Positions 1-8,148 are shown, counted from the stretch's first letter. The stretch is 44,707 nucleotides of DNA from JAAYDH01 sp035353055 (GCA_035353055.1 DAOPYW010000010.1:1-44707), one strand, 5' to 3'. Numbers and translations: made by a program. Notes: generated from the letters alone by a model not told the origin.

Positions 1-22
1 CGAAAATCATTCCTTTTTTCAT
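1..22 (-). CDS. 5' end of a truncated divergent gene (tentative)
   Basis: On the minus strand an ATG whose first base is at 22 is preceded by a purine-rich stretch (AAGGAAAGG, about 30-39) that could be its ribosome site. Only seven codons (starting M-K-K-G-M-I-F) lie inside the window, so nothing can be said about function. The open frame and the absence of another gene in the 300 bases before the metallophosphoesterase make a divergent start plausible, but chance is possible. Confidence 0.3.
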
Positions 23-350
23 ATAATTTGCCTTTCCTTACAAATTCATAAGATTGTTTTTAATTATAGCATTTTCGAAAATTAACTTTAAATATTGAAA
101 GAATATATATGCATACATTCTTATCTTTTTGTAACAATTTTCATAACCAAAATTCAAAAATGGGATTTTAATTTATGATGATAACTCTAAAAAAGGCATT
201 TTTAAGGAAAATCCTATTAATTTTTAGTATTTCTGCGTACTAATCTTTTTTAACTTTGCTATTATCTTAAAAATAGCATGCCATTTTTGTTGCATGATTA
301 TACAATATAATCAATTACTGATTATCAAAATAATACAAAAAGGAGTTCTT
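23..350. other. AT-rich divergent intergenic region
   Basis: About 330 bases with no convincing gene. It is very AT-rich and lies between the possible minus-strand gene start at 22 and the metallophosphoesterase start at 351. It should hold the promoters for both, but no -35/-10 pair stands out. No terminator-like hairpin or recognisable riboswitch was seen. Confidence 0.5.
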
Positions 351-1688
351 ATGAAAAAGAAATCGGAGAAAGTTGCCTATTCAAAGCAACTATCTAAAAG
401 ACCATCCTCAAAACTGATGGGAGGTTTATTATTGACTGGAGTAATCGCATCTTTCACAGGATGTAACGGGGGCCAAATTGAGCCATTATGGGAAGCTGGT
501 TCTTCTCGAAACAAAACAGTGGTGATCAGCGATCTTCACTTAGGCATCGATGATCGCTACATGGAAGCGACCAAAAATCGCCCTTACCTCGTCACTTTTT
601 TGCAGCGTCTAAGGGAGACTGACGATGTCAAAGAGCTCGTGATCGCGGGAGATTTCCTCGATGATTGGTACCTGCCTGTTTTCTATCCCAGCTACACTGA
701 TGTTGCCAAGTTCTATGAGGATTGCATCGAAAATAATAAAGTTGTCTTCAATGAACTTAAAAAGATTATTGCTAAAGGTATCGTAGTGGCATATGTTCCA
801 GGAAACCATGATTTGTTGCTTGAATCTAACGTATTAGAGCAAGCTCTCCCTGGCATTGTTCAAGGGCGCGATGCAAGAGGACTCGGCGTCTATTACGGAG
901 GAGCAAGCCAAGAGATTGCCATCGAGCATGGACATCGCTATGACGCATTCTCCGCTCCAGATACTGTCACCAATGCAGAATTAACGGGAAATGACGACAC
1001 AATTCTTCCAGCCGGATATTTCTATGCCCGCTACGCAGCGACATGGGTGATTGAAAAGAGCCCTACAAACACGAAAGTAATGCCTGAAATAACCACTCCT
1101 CCCGAGACTTCCGATGTCGATCAGTATGGTGCCTTTCTTTACTATAATGTTCTTAAAAAATTAACTGAGCATATCACACCGAACGAAACCATAGATCAAA
1201 AGATCTTTGATATGCATATTGCTGGCTTTAACGATTCCTATTCTTTCCGCGATTTCTATCCCGCTATGCAACAGAATGGAACGATAACCGCTCCAGTCCT
1301 ATTCCCTAATATTCAGAGAACCTGGGTTGAGCGACAAGAAATCAACCAAGTCAAAGTCGCCAATACTTTTATTGAAGCAGCCCTCGGGACTACATCGCGC
1401 GATTATTTTGCTTCTCAAGCTCAGCGCCAATATCTTAACCATCCAGACGAAAACGTGGATGTTGTGGTGTTTGGCCACACGCATGTTCCTGTGTATCAGG
1501 ACTTTGGAAATGGCAAATACTATGTCAATGCTGGAACCTGGGTCGATAACAATAATCTCATCAAAGATGCCACTCGCACCTTCGCAGTTGTCGAAAGCGG
1601 TGAAGGGCATGTCGTCGCTCTTAAGAAAATAATGGATGATGGTTCCGTCTCGGACATCACTGCGACCTACACAGTAGCCAACGAATAA
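351..1688 (+). CDS. Calcineurin-like metallophosphoesterase, predicted lipoprotein
   Basis: A 445-residue phosphoesterase of the calcineurin-like (two-metal) superfamily. The metal-binding motifs are all present in order: DLHLG (D61, H63), GDFLD (G100-D104), GNHD (151-154) and GHTH (375-378). The LpxH-like spacing of the first two motifs suggests a phosphomonoester or pyrophosphate substrate, but the substrate cannot be read from the sequence. The N-terminus has a basic stretch, a hydrophobic segment (about 22-35) and a Cys at 38 in a FTGC context resembling a lipobox, so it is probably a lipoprotein facing outside. The ATG at 351 is chosen over an in-frame ATG at 294 because AGGAG sits at 341-345 and the extra 19 residues do not resemble a signal peptide. 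It appears monocistronic and ends at a strong hairpin terminator. Confidence 0.85.
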   Translation: MKKKSEKVAYSKQLSKRPSSKLMGGLLLTGVIASFTGCNGGQIEPLWEAGSSRNKTVVISDLHLGIDDRYMEATKNRPYLVTFLQRLRETDDVKELVIAGDFLDDWYLPVFYPSYTDVAKFYEDCIENNKVVFNELKKIIAKGIVVAYVPGNHDLLLESNVLEQALPGIVQGRDARGLGVYYGGASQEIAIEHGHRYDAFSAPDTVTNAELTGNDDTILPAGYFYARYAATWVIEKSPTNTKVMPEITTPPETSDVDQYGAFLYYNVLKKLTEHITPNETIDQKIFDMHIAGFNDSYSFRDFYPAMQQNGTITAPVLFPNIQRTWVERQEINQVKVANTFIEAALGTTSRDYFASQAQRQYLNHPDENVDVVVFGHTHVPVYQDFGNGKYYVNAGTWVDNNNLIKDATRTFAVVESGEGHVVALKKIMDDGSVSDITATYTVANE

Positions 1689-1717
1689 AGCATTGCTGTG
1701 CTGATTGATCACATTTT

Positions 1718-1745
1718 AAAAACGCCAAAATGGCGTTTTTTCAAA
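1718..1745 (+). terminator. Rho-independent terminator after the metallophosphoesterase gene
   Basis: A perfect 10-bp inverted repeat (AAAAACGCCA / TGGCGTTTTT, 1718-1727 and 1731-1740) with a 3-nt loop, followed by T-rich sequence. It lies 30 bases after the stop codon. Confidence 0.85.
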
Positions 1746-1876
1746 TTAAATGCTTCCATTTCTAAAACTTTTTTGCCTTTTATTTCAAATAGAAAATATT
1801 GAATCAACAAGCACTTTCTATAGTCTATATATAAATTCATATTGATAAGTTTCGATTTGAGAAATACTATTAATGT

Positions 1877-1892
1877 ATCGATTAAAATCGAT
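1877..1892. promoter_or_regulatory. Candidate ArsR-type operator
   Basis: A perfect dyad, ATCGATT-AA-AATCGAT, ending 11 bases before the start codon of the ArsR-family gene and directly before its GGAGG ribosome site. ArsR-family repressors usually autoregulate by binding such dyads near the promoter. The assignment as operator is inferred from position and symmetry. Confidence 0.45.
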
Positions 1893-1903
1893 GCGGAGGA
1901 TAT

Positions 1904-2212
1904 ATGAATTCTGAGCAAGCAATTTTGCTATGTAAATCACTGGGCGATGAGAAAAGAATGAGAATTGTAGTTGCGCTTTCTGAAACAAAAGAGTTATGCG
2001 CATGCAAATTATTAGACATTGTTGAATGCGTTCAGTCGACTTTGAGCCATCATATGAAAGCCCTTGTTGATTCGGGATTAGTTATCGCTCGCGAAGAAGG
2101 AAAATGGACTCACTATTCTCTAGATAGAAAAACAATGAATGAGCTGGTTTCTTTCTTGCAATGCAGTGTGCAAAAAGTTGAAAAGACTGAAAGGAACTGC
2201 TGCCATGAATAG
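1904..2212 (+). CDS. ArsR/SmtB-family transcriptional regulator
   Basis: A 102-residue winged-helix protein of normal ArsR length. The recognition region reads STLSHHMKALVDSGLV (about 45-60), typical of the family, followed by the wing REEGKWTHYSL. The sequence ELCACKL (30-36) places cysteines at 32 and 34, the same motif (ELCxC) that binds As(III) in classical ArsR; further cysteines are at 42, 83, 99 and 100. It is therefore likely a thiol-based sensor of a metalloid or of oxidants. It is the first gene of an overlapping operon: its stop overlaps the start of the DUF5714 gene. A GGAGG site precedes the ATG and a perfect dyad lies just upstream, suggesting autoregulation. There is no arsenate reductase here, so the inducer is uncertain. 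Confidence 0.88.
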   Translation: MNSEQAILLCKSLGDEKRMRIVVALSETKELCACKLLDIVECVQSTLSHHMKALVDSGLVIAREEGKWTHYSLDRKTMNELVSFLQCSVQKVEKTERNCCHE

Positions 2213-2792
2213 CTACACCTTAGAAGAAAAATACCGATTGATAAAAAGCAAGATCAAACAATCAAAATCCAAAAATCCCATCGAAATTGCCAAGTCCATA
2301 ATGCATGAAGATTTTGTTAGTATCCATGGCCCTGAGCATCATTTTTTAGATGGCGCAGCCTTCCTAGCAGCCTTAAAAAATAGCGGGGCAAATATTGATT
2401 TGGACAAATCATTAGAAATGCTGGCCAATCGTTCTATTGCAATGCCAGGAGCTATGTGCGGCTACTGGGGAATATGCGGATCAGTGGCCTCGATTGGGGC
2501 AGCCTTGTCGATTATTGATCAAACCGGCCCATTGTCGAACGACAAACCCTATTCTGAGCATATGAAATTCGCTTCTTCAGTTATTGAGAAAATGAGTGAA
2601 ATTGGCGGCCCAAGATGCTGCAAAAGAAATGCTTTCATTTCAATAATCAATGGCGTGTCTTACGTCAAAGAACATTATGGAATTGAGATGGAATTAGAAA
2701 AAGTAGAGTGCGAGTTTTCTCCTCTTAATCAGCAGTGCATTAAAGAGAAATGCCCATTTAATAAAATTAAAAAAGAGGGTAAAAATGATTAA
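2205..2792 (+). CDS. DUF5714 domain protein, cysteine-rich
   Basis: A 195-residue protein that I recognise as the DUF5714 family from its signature blocks: IHGPEHHFLDGA near the N-terminus, then MPGAMCGYWGICGSVASIG, then GGPRCCKRNAF, then a Cys-containing tail (CEFSPLNQQCIKEKCPF). No biochemical function is established for the family to my knowledge. The conserved cysteines and histidines suggest metal, cluster or thiol chemistry (inference). The ATG at 2205 overlaps the end of the ArsR gene by 8 bases and is preceded by AAGGA; an in-frame start at 2139 would run through the regulator and is rejected. Translational coupling on both sides ties it to the redox-repair enzyme downstream. Confidence 0.8.
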   Translation: MNSYTLEEKYRLIKSKIKQSKSKNPIEIAKSIMHEDFVSIHGPEHHFLDGAAFLAALKNSGANIDLDKSLEMLANRSIAMPGAMCGYWGICGSVASIGAALSIIDQTGPLSNDKPYSEHMKFASSVIEKMSEIGGPRCCKRNAFISIINGVSYVKEHYGIEMELEKVECEFSPLNQQCIKEKCPFNKIKKEGKND

Positions 2793-3744
2793 AAAAATTG
2801 TAATTGCAGGAGGATGCTTTTGGGGAATTGAGGCCTTCTTTTCTCAACTAGATGGTGTTATTGATGCTGTCAGTGGTTACGCGAATTCAAATGTTAAAAA
2901 TCCTTCCTATTCAGAAGTAAAAAGTCATATGACCACCGCAGTAGAAGCAGTCGAAATTAAATACGATTCAAATATTGTCAATCCGCGGCTAATCCTTTCT
3001 TATTTGTTTAAAATTATCGATGTGACCGCGATTGACCATCAAGGCGGAGATTATGGCCATCAATATCGTAGTGGAATCTATTATTCTTCATATGAAGAAA
3101 GAGATTTTGCAATATCGATGATCAGTGAATTGCAAAAGCATTGCGAGGCAAAAATTGCTATCGAAGTGCTTCCTCTAGAGAATTTCTATCGCGCGGAAGA
3201 TTATCATCAGAAATATCTCGAAAAGAATCCTGATGGGTACTGCCACATTAATCATTATCAAATTGAACCCCATCACAAAAAAATAGATAAGGAGTCGGCA
3301 TACAAAGAAACTTTGCTCCTGCTGACAGGTTTGCTTGACAAAACCTTACAATCAGTCACCATACTTGCTAATACCAGCGCTTTATTAAAAGAGAAATTTC
3401 CCTTTTATTCGTGGTTTGGCTTTTATCTCAGCAATAAAGAGCATTTATATCTAGGTCCCTTTCAAGGAAAAGTCGCTTGCGAAAAAATACAATTTGGTCA
3501 AGGAGTGTGCGGAACAAGTTTTGTGAGGAAACAAACCATCATAGTGGAAGATGTTCATAACTTTGTCGGTCACATCGCTTGCGACAGCGAAAACAACAGC
3601 GAGATCGTGGTTCCTCTTTTTAATAAGAGCAATCAAATGGTCGGCGTGCTGGATGTCGACTCATACCGGTATGGAGCCTTTGATTCTGCAGACAAAGAAG
3701 GGCTAGAAGAAATAATAGAACTACTGAAAAATTATTTGAGCTAA
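2785..3744 (+). CDS. msrA: Bifunctional methionine sulfoxide reductase: MsrA fused to GAF-type free Met-R-sulfoxide reductase
   Basis: A 319-residue two-domain enzyme. Residues 1-160 are MsrA, with the catalytic GGCFWG motif (Cys11), DHQGGDYGHQYRSGIYY and YHQKYLEKNPDGYCHIN. Residues about 175-319 form a GAF domain of the fRMsr (YebR) type: GPFQGKVAC, FGQGVCGTSF, VEDVHNF, GHIACDS, NSEIVVPL and GVLDVDS. Cysteines 232, 242 and 266 reproduce the spacing (10 and 24 residues) of the three active-site cysteines of E. coli fRMsr (84, 94, 118). The protein should thus reduce Met-S-sulfoxide and free Met-R-sulfoxide in the cytoplasm. No MsrB domain is present. The start overlaps the DUF5714 stop (ATGATTAA), making it the last gene of an ArsR-regulated operon. 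Confidence 0.93.
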   Translation: MIKKIVIAGGCFWGIEAFFSQLDGVIDAVSGYANSNVKNPSYSEVKSHMTTAVEAVEIKYDSNIVNPRLILSYLFKIIDVTAIDHQGGDYGHQYRSGIYYSSYEERDFAISMISELQKHCEAKIAIEVLPLENFYRAEDYHQKYLEKNPDGYCHINHYQIEPHHKKIDKESAYKETLLLLTGLLDKTLQSVTILANTSALLKEKFPFYSWFGFYLSNKEHLYLGPFQGKVACEKIQFGQGVCGTSFVRKQTIIVEDVHNFVGHIACDSENNSEIVVPLFNKSNQMVGVLDVDSYRYGAFDSADKEGLEEIIELLKNYLS

Positions 3745-3859
3745 AAATATCTGATTTCCCAGAGTACCTATTTGCCTATTTCGTGACACAAAACGAAAAT
3801 TTGTAACGATTTTTAACAAATAATACTTTATTTGTAATAAAATAATTAATTAGGTAAAT

Positions 3860-4495
3860 ATGTTTCATTCAAAAAAATACGCACCTTTACTTAAAAAACT
3901 CGCCGCCATGGACAAGAGAATTGGCTCGATTGGTGATTTCGTGGAAAACGAATACATCGATGAAAATGGCGCGGCTGTGATTAATGTTCAGCTCAACAAT
4001 ACGGACAACTTGTTTTCTCCTTATTCTGACAAGAAAGTCTTAAATCTTGACTTAATGCACTATATCGACTCCCAAGCTGATCCAATTTCACCTGAAATAC
4101 CAATCATTATCAATTTTATTGTCGACGATGTGAATAAAGTAGATGAAGTATACATCAAAAGAGCAATTAAGCGCTTTTATTGGCTCTCTTATAAATCAAT
4201 GACTCAAGAGCTCAGGCGAATTACGATAACCTCAGCAATCCTTTTTGCTATTGGTATTGGAATCACTGTTATCTATCAGACTCTATCGCGTCTAAACATC
4301 GATTTATTCGCTAACGAAATTATTCTTATTGTTTCCTGGATTTGCATTTGGGAAGCTTTTAACCGCTTTACTTTTAATCGCCGCGCGAAACAAATTGAAA
4401 GAATGAACGAAGGCCAAATGGCGGTTGCCACCGTGAGATTTCAAAACATCAAAGATATCGAAACGCCAGCCGAGCTGCCTAACACTGAAAACTAA
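3860..4495 (+). CDS. Hypothetical protein with two membrane helices
   Basis: A 211-residue protein of no family I recognise. Residues 1-110 are soluble and mixed alpha/beta in character; two hydrophobic helices lie at about 122-140 and 150-167 and are followed by a basic segment (NRRAKQIER) and an acidic, proline-containing tail. This layout suggests a cytoplasmic N-terminal domain tethered by a helical hairpin. The ATG at 3860 has only a weak AGGT upstream. It stands alone between the Msr operon and the MarR gene. The function is unknown. Confidence 0.6.
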   Translation: MFHSKKYAPLLKKLAAMDKRIGSIGDFVENEYIDENGAAVINVQLNNTDNLFSPYSDKKVLNLDLMHYIDSQADPISPEIPIIINFIVDDVNKVDEVYIKRAIKRFYWLSYKSMTQELRRITITSAILFAIGIGITVIYQTLSRLNIDLFANEIILIVSWICIWEAFNRFTFNRRAKQIERMNEGQMAVATVRFQNIKDIETPAELPNTEN

Positions 4496-4533
4496 TTTTT
4501 GCACATAAAACGTTCATAGATAAAAACTATTTA

Positions 4534-4562
4534 TTGACTGTCGATATTACTTATGAGATATT
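4534..4562 (+). promoter_or_regulatory. Promoter of the MarR-DegV operon
   Basis: A -35 element TTGACT (4534-4539), a 17-base spacer and a -10 element GATATT (4557-4562) directly upstream of the MarR gene. The downstream edge of the -10 overlaps the palindrome at 4563-4577, as expected for a repressed promoter. Confidence 0.55.
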
Positions 4563-4577
4563 GTTTGAAGTTCAAAC
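4563..4577. promoter_or_regulatory. FabT-like operator palindrome
   Basis: A perfect 15-bp palindrome, GTTTGAA-G-TTCAAAC, lying where transcription should start. It closely resembles the TTTGA(n)TCAAA sites bound by FabT, the MarR-family repressor of fatty-acid genes in streptococci and lactococci. The next two genes are a MarR regulator and a DegV fatty-acid-binding protein, which supports this reading. Confidence 0.6.
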
Positions 4578-4593
4578 TATTTTAGGAGGGACT

Positions 4594-5058
4594 ATGCACA
4601 CAACTAAAGAACAGCTCAACCATTTTCTGGTAGTGACCTTTAACACCATCTTGCGCTTGGAAGAAAAAACCTTGGAGAAACTAACTAATAACCGCCTCTC
4701 TATCAGCGAAGTCCATCTTTTAGAGACGGTCTTTGACACTTTGAAAAAAGGGGAGAACACCGCCACAAACATCGCTCATGCGGCAGGCATCACTCTCGGA
4801 TCATTAACGACAGCAGTTAAAACTTTGGAGAAAAAAGGGTATTTAGTTCGCGAGAGAGATGACGAAGACAAGCGACTTGTTCATATCACTCCAACACCTA
4901 TCGCATTGTTCGTTAACGAACAACATGACAAATTTCACGAGAAAATGGTGGAAGATATCGTTTCCAATCTCTCAGTTGAGGAAGAAGAAATTTTGGTCGG
5001 TGCATTATCAAAGGTGCAGAAGTATTTCAGCGCTCAAACAAGAAAAACCTGTAATTGA
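4594..5058 (+). CDS. MarR-family transcriptional regulator, possibly FabT-like
   Basis: A 154-residue winged-helix protein of normal MarR length. The DNA-binding part is visible as LSISEVHLLETVF, TATNIAHAAGITLGSLTTAVKTLEKKGYLVRERDDEDKR in two adjoining blocks, ending in the family's wing (DDEDKRLVHITPT). ATG 4594 is chosen because AGGAGGG lies at 4584-4590; an in-frame TTG at 4534 is the -35 box, not a start. The palindrome in front of the gene resembles a FabT box and the next gene, 12 bases away, encodes a DegV protein, so a role in sensing acyl chains is likely. That role is inference from context; the MarR assignment itself is firm. Confidence 0.85.
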   Translation: MHTTKEQLNHFLVVTFNTILRLEEKTLEKLTNNRLSISEVHLLETVFDTLKKGENTATNIAHAAGITLGSLTTAVKTLEKKGYLVRERDDEDKRLVHITPTPIALFVNEQHDKFHEKMVEDIVSNLSVEEEEILVGALSKVQKYFSAQTRKTCN

Positions 5059-5070
5059 GAGGATTAATAT

Positions 5071-5916
5071 ATGCCAATTCACATCATAACTGATTCGACT
5101 TCCGATATTTCGCAAGCCCAAGCTAAACAGCTCAAAATCGATGTCGTTCCGATGACAATCATTTTTGGCAGCGAAACTTTCATCGATGGAGTCGATTTAT
5201 CCAGCAAGGAGTTTTATATCCGGATGAGAGCGTCAGAAAAGCTGCCAAAAACCAGCCTCATCAATAGTGAAACCTTCATCGAAAAATTTAAGTCATTTCC
5301 TGATCGCGATGATATCATCGGAATATTTATCTCTAGCGAATTAAGCGGATCGCTGCAATCAGCATTCGTGGCTAAAGACAGCCTTCCAAATAAAAAAATA
5401 CATCTCATCGATTCCCGATTTGTTTCTTTTGGCCTCACAGCTTTGGTCTTATATGCTGTGCGTTTGCGAGATGAAGGCAAGAGTGCACAAGAGATCGTGA
5501 GCGCAGTGGAAGACGCCAAAAAGCGCCTCGTGATGGTGGCGGTTATTGATGACTTAAAATATCTCCGCCTTGGAGGGAGATTATCCAGCGCATCCGCCTT
5601 TTTAGGAACGATAATGAGAGTAAAGCCTTTAATTAACATCGACGACGGAAAAGTTCTCGCGGTTCATAAGACGCTCGGATTGCATATGGCTTTTGCATGG
5701 CTAGTTGAGCAGTATCAAAATGCGGATGTCGACTCATCGATGCCTCGCTTATTCGGACATTCTGATGCGGAAGAGACATTAGAAAAATTCCAAAAATATG
5801 TCAGCAAACGCTGCGATTTTCCTTTGGAAAATGTATATTTGATTGGCCCTACGGTCGGCGTTCATGCTGGACCAGGAGCGGTAGGATTCTGTTTTTTCCA
5901 AAAACCAAAGACATAG
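5071..5916 (+). CDS. DegV family fatty-acid-binding protein (FakB-like)
   Basis: A 281-residue protein with the full DegV/FakB pattern: N-terminal IITDSTSDIS, then PMTIIFG, the LPKTSLINSETF segment with its TS motif, ISSELSGSLQSA, DDLKYLRLGGRLSSASAFLG, IKPLI-like block and C-terminal GPTVGVHAGPGAVG. Members bind one fatty acid and, as FakB, hand it to the kinase FakA for phosphorylation before incorporation into phospholipid; no fakA is in this window. It follows the MarR gene by 12 bases with GAGAGGA as ribosome site, so the two form an operon. The combination suggests control of exogenous fatty-acid use. Confidence 0.9.
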   Translation: MPIHIITDSTSDISQAQAKQLKIDVVPMTIIFGSETFIDGVDLSSKEFYIRMRASEKLPKTSLINSETFIEKFKSFPDRDDIIGIFISSELSGSLQSAFVAKDSLPNKKIHLIDSRFVSFGLTALVLYAVRLRDEGKSAQEIVSAVEDAKKRLVMVAVIDDLKYLRLGGRLSSASAFLGTIMRVKPLINIDDGKVLAVHKTLGLHMAFAWLVEQYQNADVDSSMPRLFGHSDAEETLEKFQKYVSKRCDFPLENVYLIGPTVGVHAGPGAVGFCFFQKPKT

Positions 5917-6012
5917 ACTATCTCAACCATAAAGATCAAAGTGTAATATGGGACATCATGTGCATTTTTCTGATTCAGTCTTAAGAAAAAGTAACATACT
6001 ACTTCTATAGTA

Positions 6013-6042
6013 TTGGCATCAGCATAATATATTTGTTAAAAT
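6013..6042 (+). promoter_or_regulatory. Promoter of the 6079 surface-protein gene
   Basis: TTGGCA (6013-6018), an 18-base spacer and TAAAAT (6037-6042, preceded by TG one base upstream) form a good sigma-A promoter. The predicted start of transcription, near 6049, falls inside the inverted repeat at 6044-6072. Confidence 0.5.
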
Positions 6043-6043
6043 A

Positions 6044-6072
6044 CCCCCATATATGTCCAAACATATAGGGGG
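6044..6072. promoter_or_regulatory. G/C-capped inverted repeat covering the ribosome site of the surface-protein gene
   Basis: CCCCCATATATGT and ACATATAGGGGG are complementary with one bulged base and a short CCAA loop. The GGGGG arm (6068-6072) is the Shine-Dalgarno sequence for the ATG at 6079. As RNA it would hide the ribosome site; as DNA it is a dyad at the predicted transcription start. Which applies cannot be decided by reading. Confidence 0.5.
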
Positions 6073-6078
6073 AATCTT

Positions 6079-8091
6079 ATGAAAATAAAAAAGATTATTA
6101 TGCCTTTGGCCGTTTTTACAATGGCTGTAGGCGTTACAGCCTCACTAGCCTTCCATAACGAAATGGCAGGAGCTAAAGCGGCTGTTAAGTCTGGATGGAC
6201 CCGAGTAGCGGCCGTCTCAGAAATTACATCTGGTGGTACTTTTATCATCGGATATGAAGCGACTGCCAACAGCGATGTGATCATTCCGTTAAGAAGTGAT
6301 GGTGCTGCCGCTTCCACGACAACCAACGGACTTCTTTATTCGGGAGCTACTGCGGGATCTGCCACCAATGGCACTATCGATATGAGTTCAATCGCCGACA
6401 CTTCGTTCTACGAGTTAACGCTCGCCGCTAGCTCAACTACAACTGGCGCGGTTAACATTCAAATGATCAGCGGCAACTACATTGGTAACCCTGGTGCAAA
6501 GAACACTGCAAAGCTATATGCAGCGCCTTCATTAAATACCGACTACACACCCACACTGGAATCCGGAGTGTTCAAATTTACTAGTCCGACCAGCGTGAGC
6601 ACAACTTATACAACTTTGCAGTACAATGTCTCCGCTCCTCGATTCGCCAATTACGGTGGCACTCAAAAAAATTTAACTCTTTATAAACAATCCGTTTCCA
6701 CCGATGTCGTCTCTGCTCTTTCTGTCAATCCAACTTCAAAGTCGTACAGCACCAACAGCACGTTGATGGCAGCTGATTTCACGGTTAACATTACCAAAAA
6801 TGGTGTTGCTGGAAGTTTAGATGACTACACCGCTCAAATCGGAAGTGGTTCTGGCGCATCCTTCTCTGGGAGTGATATTGTCTGGGGAACGACCAAGCCA
6901 ACTTCAGCAAATACTACGATTCAATTTAAAGCTAAATATCCTACAGTTGCTGGTGGATCAACATATCTCACAGCCGATGTTTCTCTCACTGTCTCCGTGC
7001 CTTCAATAATTGGAATCAACATTAGCGGCTCTCTTTCTAAAGCTGCGTACAACATCACTGAATCCTGGAGTCCAACAGGCTTAATTGTCACCGCACTTTT
7101 TGATGATGACGAAGAAGTTATCGTTACTAATGAAGTAGTTTGGTCTTATAATCCTTCAGCTCCAAATAACACGGCTATCACCAGTGTGACAATCACTGCC
7201 ACATATAGTGGAGCGGTTGACAGCGATTCATATAGCGTCACTGTTTCTCCTGCTCCAGAGATTTCTGGAACTTACACATTAGCAAGCAGTGCCACAGAAT
7301 ATAAGGCAGTTGCGAGCGTTGCCGAAGCCACTGAACGCACGAGCGGACTTGGTGCCGGCTTAGTGATCACTGACCAGACTAATATGCGCTATTTCGGAAG
7401 CCCAGTTACTTCAGACATCATGTTTGGCAGTTCCTCAGGCGGGGCCTCCATCAGTCTCGCGACTACCAATTCGAATTACATCGTTAGCAAAGTAGTGGTC
7501 AAAGCAGAATCTTACAGCAGCGCCACAATTGCTTCCATCGAATGCGCTGGTATGACTCAACAAGTTGCAAACTATTATACTTCAACCACTCCTGCAAACT
7601 ATGTGGATTTCACCTTCTATCCTCTAGCATCATCATTCACCTTATCGACAATTATTAGTGGCAGTAGTTATCGCATTTTTGCTAATACCATCACTGTTAC
7701 CATCGTTCCATTAGCTGATGGCGCCAATGCTTATGGGGAATTATTCACTTCCACAACTGCTAGTGAATGCGCAGCTTTGTCTGGTATTTCTGCCGCCCAT
7801 TGGACGCTATTAAGCACTGTTTATGCCAATGCAAACGCCGCTGTGAAGAGCAGCATTGCAGGCGCTTCTGCCAATGTGAGCGGAACCGCTATTGAGCAAG
7901 CCTTGGCTCGCTATGACTACGTTGTCAACAAGTACACTTACACTGACTTTTTAAGCCGCCGCAGCTCATCGGTTGGATTTAGCAAGAATTCATCCAGCAA
8001 CAACTCGATGATTATTATCTTGTCAGCCACCAGCTTAGTCTCCATCGCTGCTATCGTCTTCTACATCAGAAAGAAAAATGTCAGCAAATAA
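6079..8091 (+). CDS. Large cell-surface protein with Ig-like modules and C-terminal membrane anchor
   Basis: A 670-residue exported protein. It starts with a signal peptide (KIKK then a hydrophobic core, about 1-34). Residues about 38-207 form a module ending LQYNVSAPRFANYGG (180-194), which recurs in the M6-type protease of this window. An Ig-like stretch (about 210-310) and a Big_3-like domain beginning IGINISGSLSKAAYN (about 312-392) follow. Residues about 395-548 are a further beta-rich region. The C-terminal module (about 549-640) has RYDYVVNKY at 611-619 and FLSRR, as in the two surface proteins further on. A single TM helix (about 643-661) and RKKN tail end the protein. No LPXTG motif is present. 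The ribosome site GGGGG lies in a hairpin. The role is probably binding to host or polysaccharide, which is inference. Confidence 0.8.
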   Translation: MKIKKIIMPLAVFTMAVGVTASLAFHNEMAGAKAAVKSGWTRVAAVSEITSGGTFIIGYEATANSDVIIPLRSDGAAASTTTNGLLYSGATAGSATNGTIDMSSIADTSFYELTLAASSTTTGAVNIQMISGNYIGNPGAKNTAKLYAAPSLNTDYTPTLESGVFKFTSPTSVSTTYTTLQYNVSAPRFANYGGTQKNLTLYKQSVSTDVVSALSVNPTSKSYSTNSTLMAADFTVNITKNGVAGSLDDYTAQIGSGSGASFSGSDIVWGTTKPTSANTTIQFKAKYPTVAGGSTYLTADVSLTVSVPSIIGINISGSLSKAAYNITESWSPTGLIVTALFDDDEEVIVTNEVVWSYNPSAPNNTAITSVTITATYSGAVDSDSYSVTVSPAPEISGTYTLASSATEYKAVASVAEATERTSGLGAGLVITDQTNMRYFGSPVTSDIMFGSSSGGASISLATTNSNYIVSKVVVKAESYSSATIASIECAGMTQQVANYYTSTTPANYVDFTFYPLASSFTLSTIISGSSYRIFANTITVTIVPLADGANAYGELFTSTTASECAALSGISAAHWTLLSTVYANANAAVKSSIAGASANVSGTAIEQALARYDYVVNKYTYTDFLSRRSSSVGFSKNSSSNNSMIIILSATSLVSIAAIVFYIRKKNVSK

Positions 8092-8148
8092 AACCGCTGA
8101 TTGGAATTATTAAATAAATTTAATTTAACGATTCCTTACTAGCTAATT

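Noticed and set aside
5214..5639. A 141-codon antisense frame inside the DegV gene
   Set aside because: It lies wholly inside a clear DegV coding sequence, with no ribosome site or recognisable domain.
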